14,264 bases of DNA. Source: a bacterium. GTDB lineage: Bacteria > Zhuqueibacterota > Zhuqueibacteria > Residuimicrobiales > Residuimicrobiaceae. Location of the stretch: the NCBI GenBank assembly GCA_012523655.1, contig JAAYTV010000087.1:1-14264 (forward strand). Reading direction: 5' to 3'. The notes under the pieces are model-generated. The model saw only the letters and a list, made by a program, of their open reading frames with translations. It searched no databases and was not told the DNA's origin. A program made the position numbers and the translations under genes. Of the stretch, positions 12,222 through 14,264 are shown piece after piece (position 1 is the stretch's first letter; the number at the start of each line of letters is the position of its first letter).

Positions 12222-14264
12222 CTACATCAATCCCCGCTTTTTCAGCAGCGGTTCAATGCCCGGTTCGCGGCCGCGAAAGCGTTTATACAGGGTCATCGCC
12301 TCTTCGCTGCCGCCGGCACCGAGGATGTGCTTGCGAAAGGCGGACGCGTAGGTTTGATCAAAGAGGCTGCTCTCTCTAAAGGCCTGGAAGGCATCGGCAT
12401 CCAGCACCTCTGCCCAGATGTAGGCGTAATAGCCCGAAGAATAGCCGCCGGAAAAAATATGGCGGAAATAGGGGCTGCGGTAGCGTGGAGCGATCTCCGG
12501 GATCAAACCGATGCGCGCCAGAGACTGCTGTTCAAAGAGCGTGGCGTCATGCTCGATGGGTTCCCGTAATGTATGCCAGTCCATGTCCAAATAAGAAGCG
12601 GCGAGATACTCGACCGTGGCAAAACCCTGATTGAAATGGCCTGCTTGTTCTATTTTGGCGATCAGTTCATCCGGCATGGCATCGCCGCTTTGATAGTGTT
12701 TGGCATAGCTTCTGAGCACCTGAGGTTCAAACGCCCAGTTCTCCATGATCTGCGACGGCAGCTCGACAAAATCGCGGGCCACCGATGTGCCGGCGACCAT
12801 CGGATAGGTGCAGTCGGAGAGCAGTCCGTGCAAAGCATGGCCGAATTCGTGGAACATGGTCTCGACCTCATCAAGGCTGAGCAACGCCGGCGTGTCGGCC
12901 GTGGGTTTGCTGAAATTGCCGACATTGACGATCACCGGCATCTGCCGGCCGCAGAGTTTCTGCTGGCCGCGGTATTCGCTCATCCAGGCGCCGCCGCGTT
13001 TGCTGGCGCGGGGAAAATAATCCACCATCAATACGCCGATGGGCCGGCCGTCCGCCTCTTTGACCTCAAAGGCGCGAACCTCCGGATGATACACCGGGAT
13101 GTCCTTGCGCTCGGTGAAGGTGATGCCCCATAGCTTTTGCGCCACGCCAAAAACGCCGCTGCGCACGTTCTCCAGCTTGAAATAGGGACGCAACGCCTCT
13201 TCGTCCAGAGCATACTTTTCTTTTTTCACTTTTTCCGCATAGTACCACCAATCCCAGGGCTGCAGCTGGAAACCGCCTTTTTCCCGGTCAATGATCGCCT
13301 GCATATCCGCGACCTCCTGGCGGCTGCGCTCCTTAGCCGGCCGCCATAGCTGATCCAGCAGGGCGTAAACGTTTTCCGGCTTTTTCGCCATATTCTCTTC
13401 AAGCACATAATCTGCATGACTGGGATAGCCGAGCAGATTGGCTTTGCGTACGCGCAGCGCGGCAATTTTGCTCAGGATCTTTTTATTGTCATTTTCATTG
13501 TTTTGATCCCCGCGCTGAAGATAGGCCTCATAGATCTGCCGGCGCAACGGACGGTTCTCCGCGTATTGCAGAAAAGGAAAGATGCTGGGCGCCTGTAGAG
13601 TGAAAACCCATTCGCCGGCATGGCCGCGTTCCACAGCCGCCTCGGCCGCTGCGGAGACCAATGCCGGCGGCAGGCCGGCCAGATCGCCGGGCCGGCTGAT
13701 GACCAGGCTGTAATCGTTGGTCTCCTTGAGCACATGGTCGCCGAATTTGAGCTCGAGCAGAGCCAGCTCCTGATTGATGGCGCGCAGCTGCTCCTGTTGC
13801 GCTTTCTCGAGATTGGCGCCGCCGCGGACAAACTCGCGATAGTACCGGGTGAGCACCATCTCTTGTTCCGCGGTCAGACCGAGACTCGCCTTTTGCTCAT
13901 AGACCGCCTTGATGCGCTGAAACAACTTGGCATTGAGGCGGATGTCGTCGCCATGGCTGGAGCGCAGCGGCGACGCCTCTTCGGCGATCTTTTGCAGCGC
14001 ATCGCTGGTCAGCGCCGAGGTCATGTTGTCGAACACATTGGTGACCCGAGTGAGCACACGGCCGGAGAGTTCGAGCGCATCGATGGTGTTGGCAAAGGTC
14101 GGGGGCTGGGGATTGTCAGCGATGGCGGCGATCTCCTGCTGGTGCAGACGAATGCCCTCTTTGATCGCCGGCAGATAATGCTCGTTCTTGATCTTGCTGA
14201 AGGGCGGAACACCAAAGGGGGTCTTGAACTCTTTGAGCAGCGGATTTTCCTCTGCCAGGCACTG
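12222..14264 (-). CDS. M3 family zinc oligopeptidase (peptidyl-dipeptidase Dcp / oligopeptidase A type), 5' end outside the window
   Basis: The frame is open from the window edge to the stop at 12222-12224, giving 680 residues; relatives are about 680-720, so little is missing. Although a GTG occurs at 14057, the true start is further upstream. The sequence above it is in frame and carries the family's N-terminal motif ENPLLKEF..PFGVPPFSKIKNEHYLPA. The zinc site HEFGH is encoded at 12837-12851, and the third ligand, the Glu of FVELPSQ, at 12762-12764 (spacing as in M3). Near the C-terminus, HIFSGGYSSGYYAYIWAEVLDADAF matches the conserved tyrosine-rich substrate-binding loop. Such enzymes cut short peptides, Dcp-type members releasing C-terminal dipeptides, in the periplasm or cytoplasm. 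Cell location depends on the unseen N-terminus. It is transcribed convergently to the upstream genes, with the repeat region between. Confidence 0.95.
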   Translation of the reverse strand, partial: QCLAEENPLLKEFKTPFGVPPFSKIKNEHYLPAIKEGIRLHQQEIAAIADNPQPPTFANTIDALELSGRVLTRVTNVFDNMTSALTSDALQKIAEEASPLRSSHGDDIRLNAKLFQRIKAVYEQKASLGLTAEQEMVLTRYYREFVRGGANLEKAQQEQLRAINQELALLELKFGDHVLKETNDYSLVISRPGDLAGLPPALVSAAAEAAVERGHAGEWVFTLQAPSIFPFLQYAENRPLRRQIYEAYLQRGDQNNENDNKKILSKIAALRVRKANLLGYPSHADYVLEENMAKKPENVYALLDQLWRPAKERSRQEVADMQAIIDREKGGFQLQPWDWWYYAEKVKKEKYALDEEALRPYFKLENVRSGVFGVAQKLWGITFTERKDIPVYHPEVRAFEVKEADGRPIGVLMVDYFPRASKRGGAWMSEYRGQQKLCGRQMPVIVNVGNFSKPTADTPALLSLDEVETMFHEFGHALHGLLSDCTYPMVAGTSVARDFVELPSQIMENWAFEPQVLRSYAKHYQSGDAMPDELIAKIEQAGHFNQGFATVEYLAASYLDMDWHTLREPIEHDATLFEQQSLARIGLIPEIAPRYRSPYFRHIFSGGYSSGYYAYIWAEVLDADAFQAFRESSLFDQTYASAFRKHILGAGGSEEAMTLYKRFRGREPGIEPLLKKRGLM

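Noticed and set aside
11956..12569. Two plus-strand frames across the repeats and into the peptidase gene
   Set aside because: One lies within the repeat region. The other runs through the repeats and into the antisense of the M3 peptidase, which has strong motif support. Neither has a plausible product.
12573..13133. Long plus-strand frame antisense to the peptidase
   Set aside because: It mirrors the codons of the well-supported M3 gene, including the HEFGH site, and shows no domain.
14055..14057. GTG start for the M3 peptidase at 14057
   Set aside because: The frame continues upstream to the window edge and contains the conserved M3 N-terminal motif, so this GTG is internal.

Overview
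The window looks like chromosomal DNA from an uncultured Gram-negative bacterium. It is moderately GC-rich with short intergenic gaps, and its genes carry signal peptides. An exported PQQ-type propeller protein, an exported six-hairpin glycosidase and an M3 peptidase together suggest an FCB- or PVC-like lineage (for example KSB1, Latescibacterota or Planctomycetota). That placement is inference from gene content. No rRNA, tRNA or marker gene is present to confirm it.

Layout. 1-1505: the last 59 codons of a tryptophanase/tyrosine phenol-lyase-type enzyme, then a complete fold-type I PLP aminotransferase of the LysN/2-aminoadipate type. A GC-rich hairpin lies between them. 1506-2672: a minus-strand alkaline phosphatase pseudogene with at least three frame breaks and two internal deletions, then an AT-rich hairpin-rich spacer carrying a sigma70-like promoter. 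2673-8217: two exported proteins on the plus strand. One is a 1079-residue PQQ-type beta-propeller protein with a coiled coil and a methyltransferase-like domain embedded in it. The other is a 707-residue six-hairpin glycosidase-like protein. 8389-11335: a tight three-gene operon (ATGA overlap, then a 2-nt gap) made of an unrecognised exported, membrane-anchored CxC protein, a MacB/FtsX-type permease and its ATPase. 11336-12221: a small membrane-anchored hypothetical protein and an 84-bp direct repeat present twice. 12222-14264: an M3 oligopeptidase on the minus strand that runs off the window edge.

How the genes may work together. The two PLP enzymes probably act in amino-acid breakdown or interconversion. 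The propeller and glycosidase proteins are plausibly an exported pair acting on carbohydrate. The three-gene operon has the layout of a mechanotransmission-type ABC system (MacB/LolCDE superfamily) with a dedicated extracytoplasmic partner. The parts least explained by known families are that operon's first protein and the methyltransferase-like domain in an exported protein.
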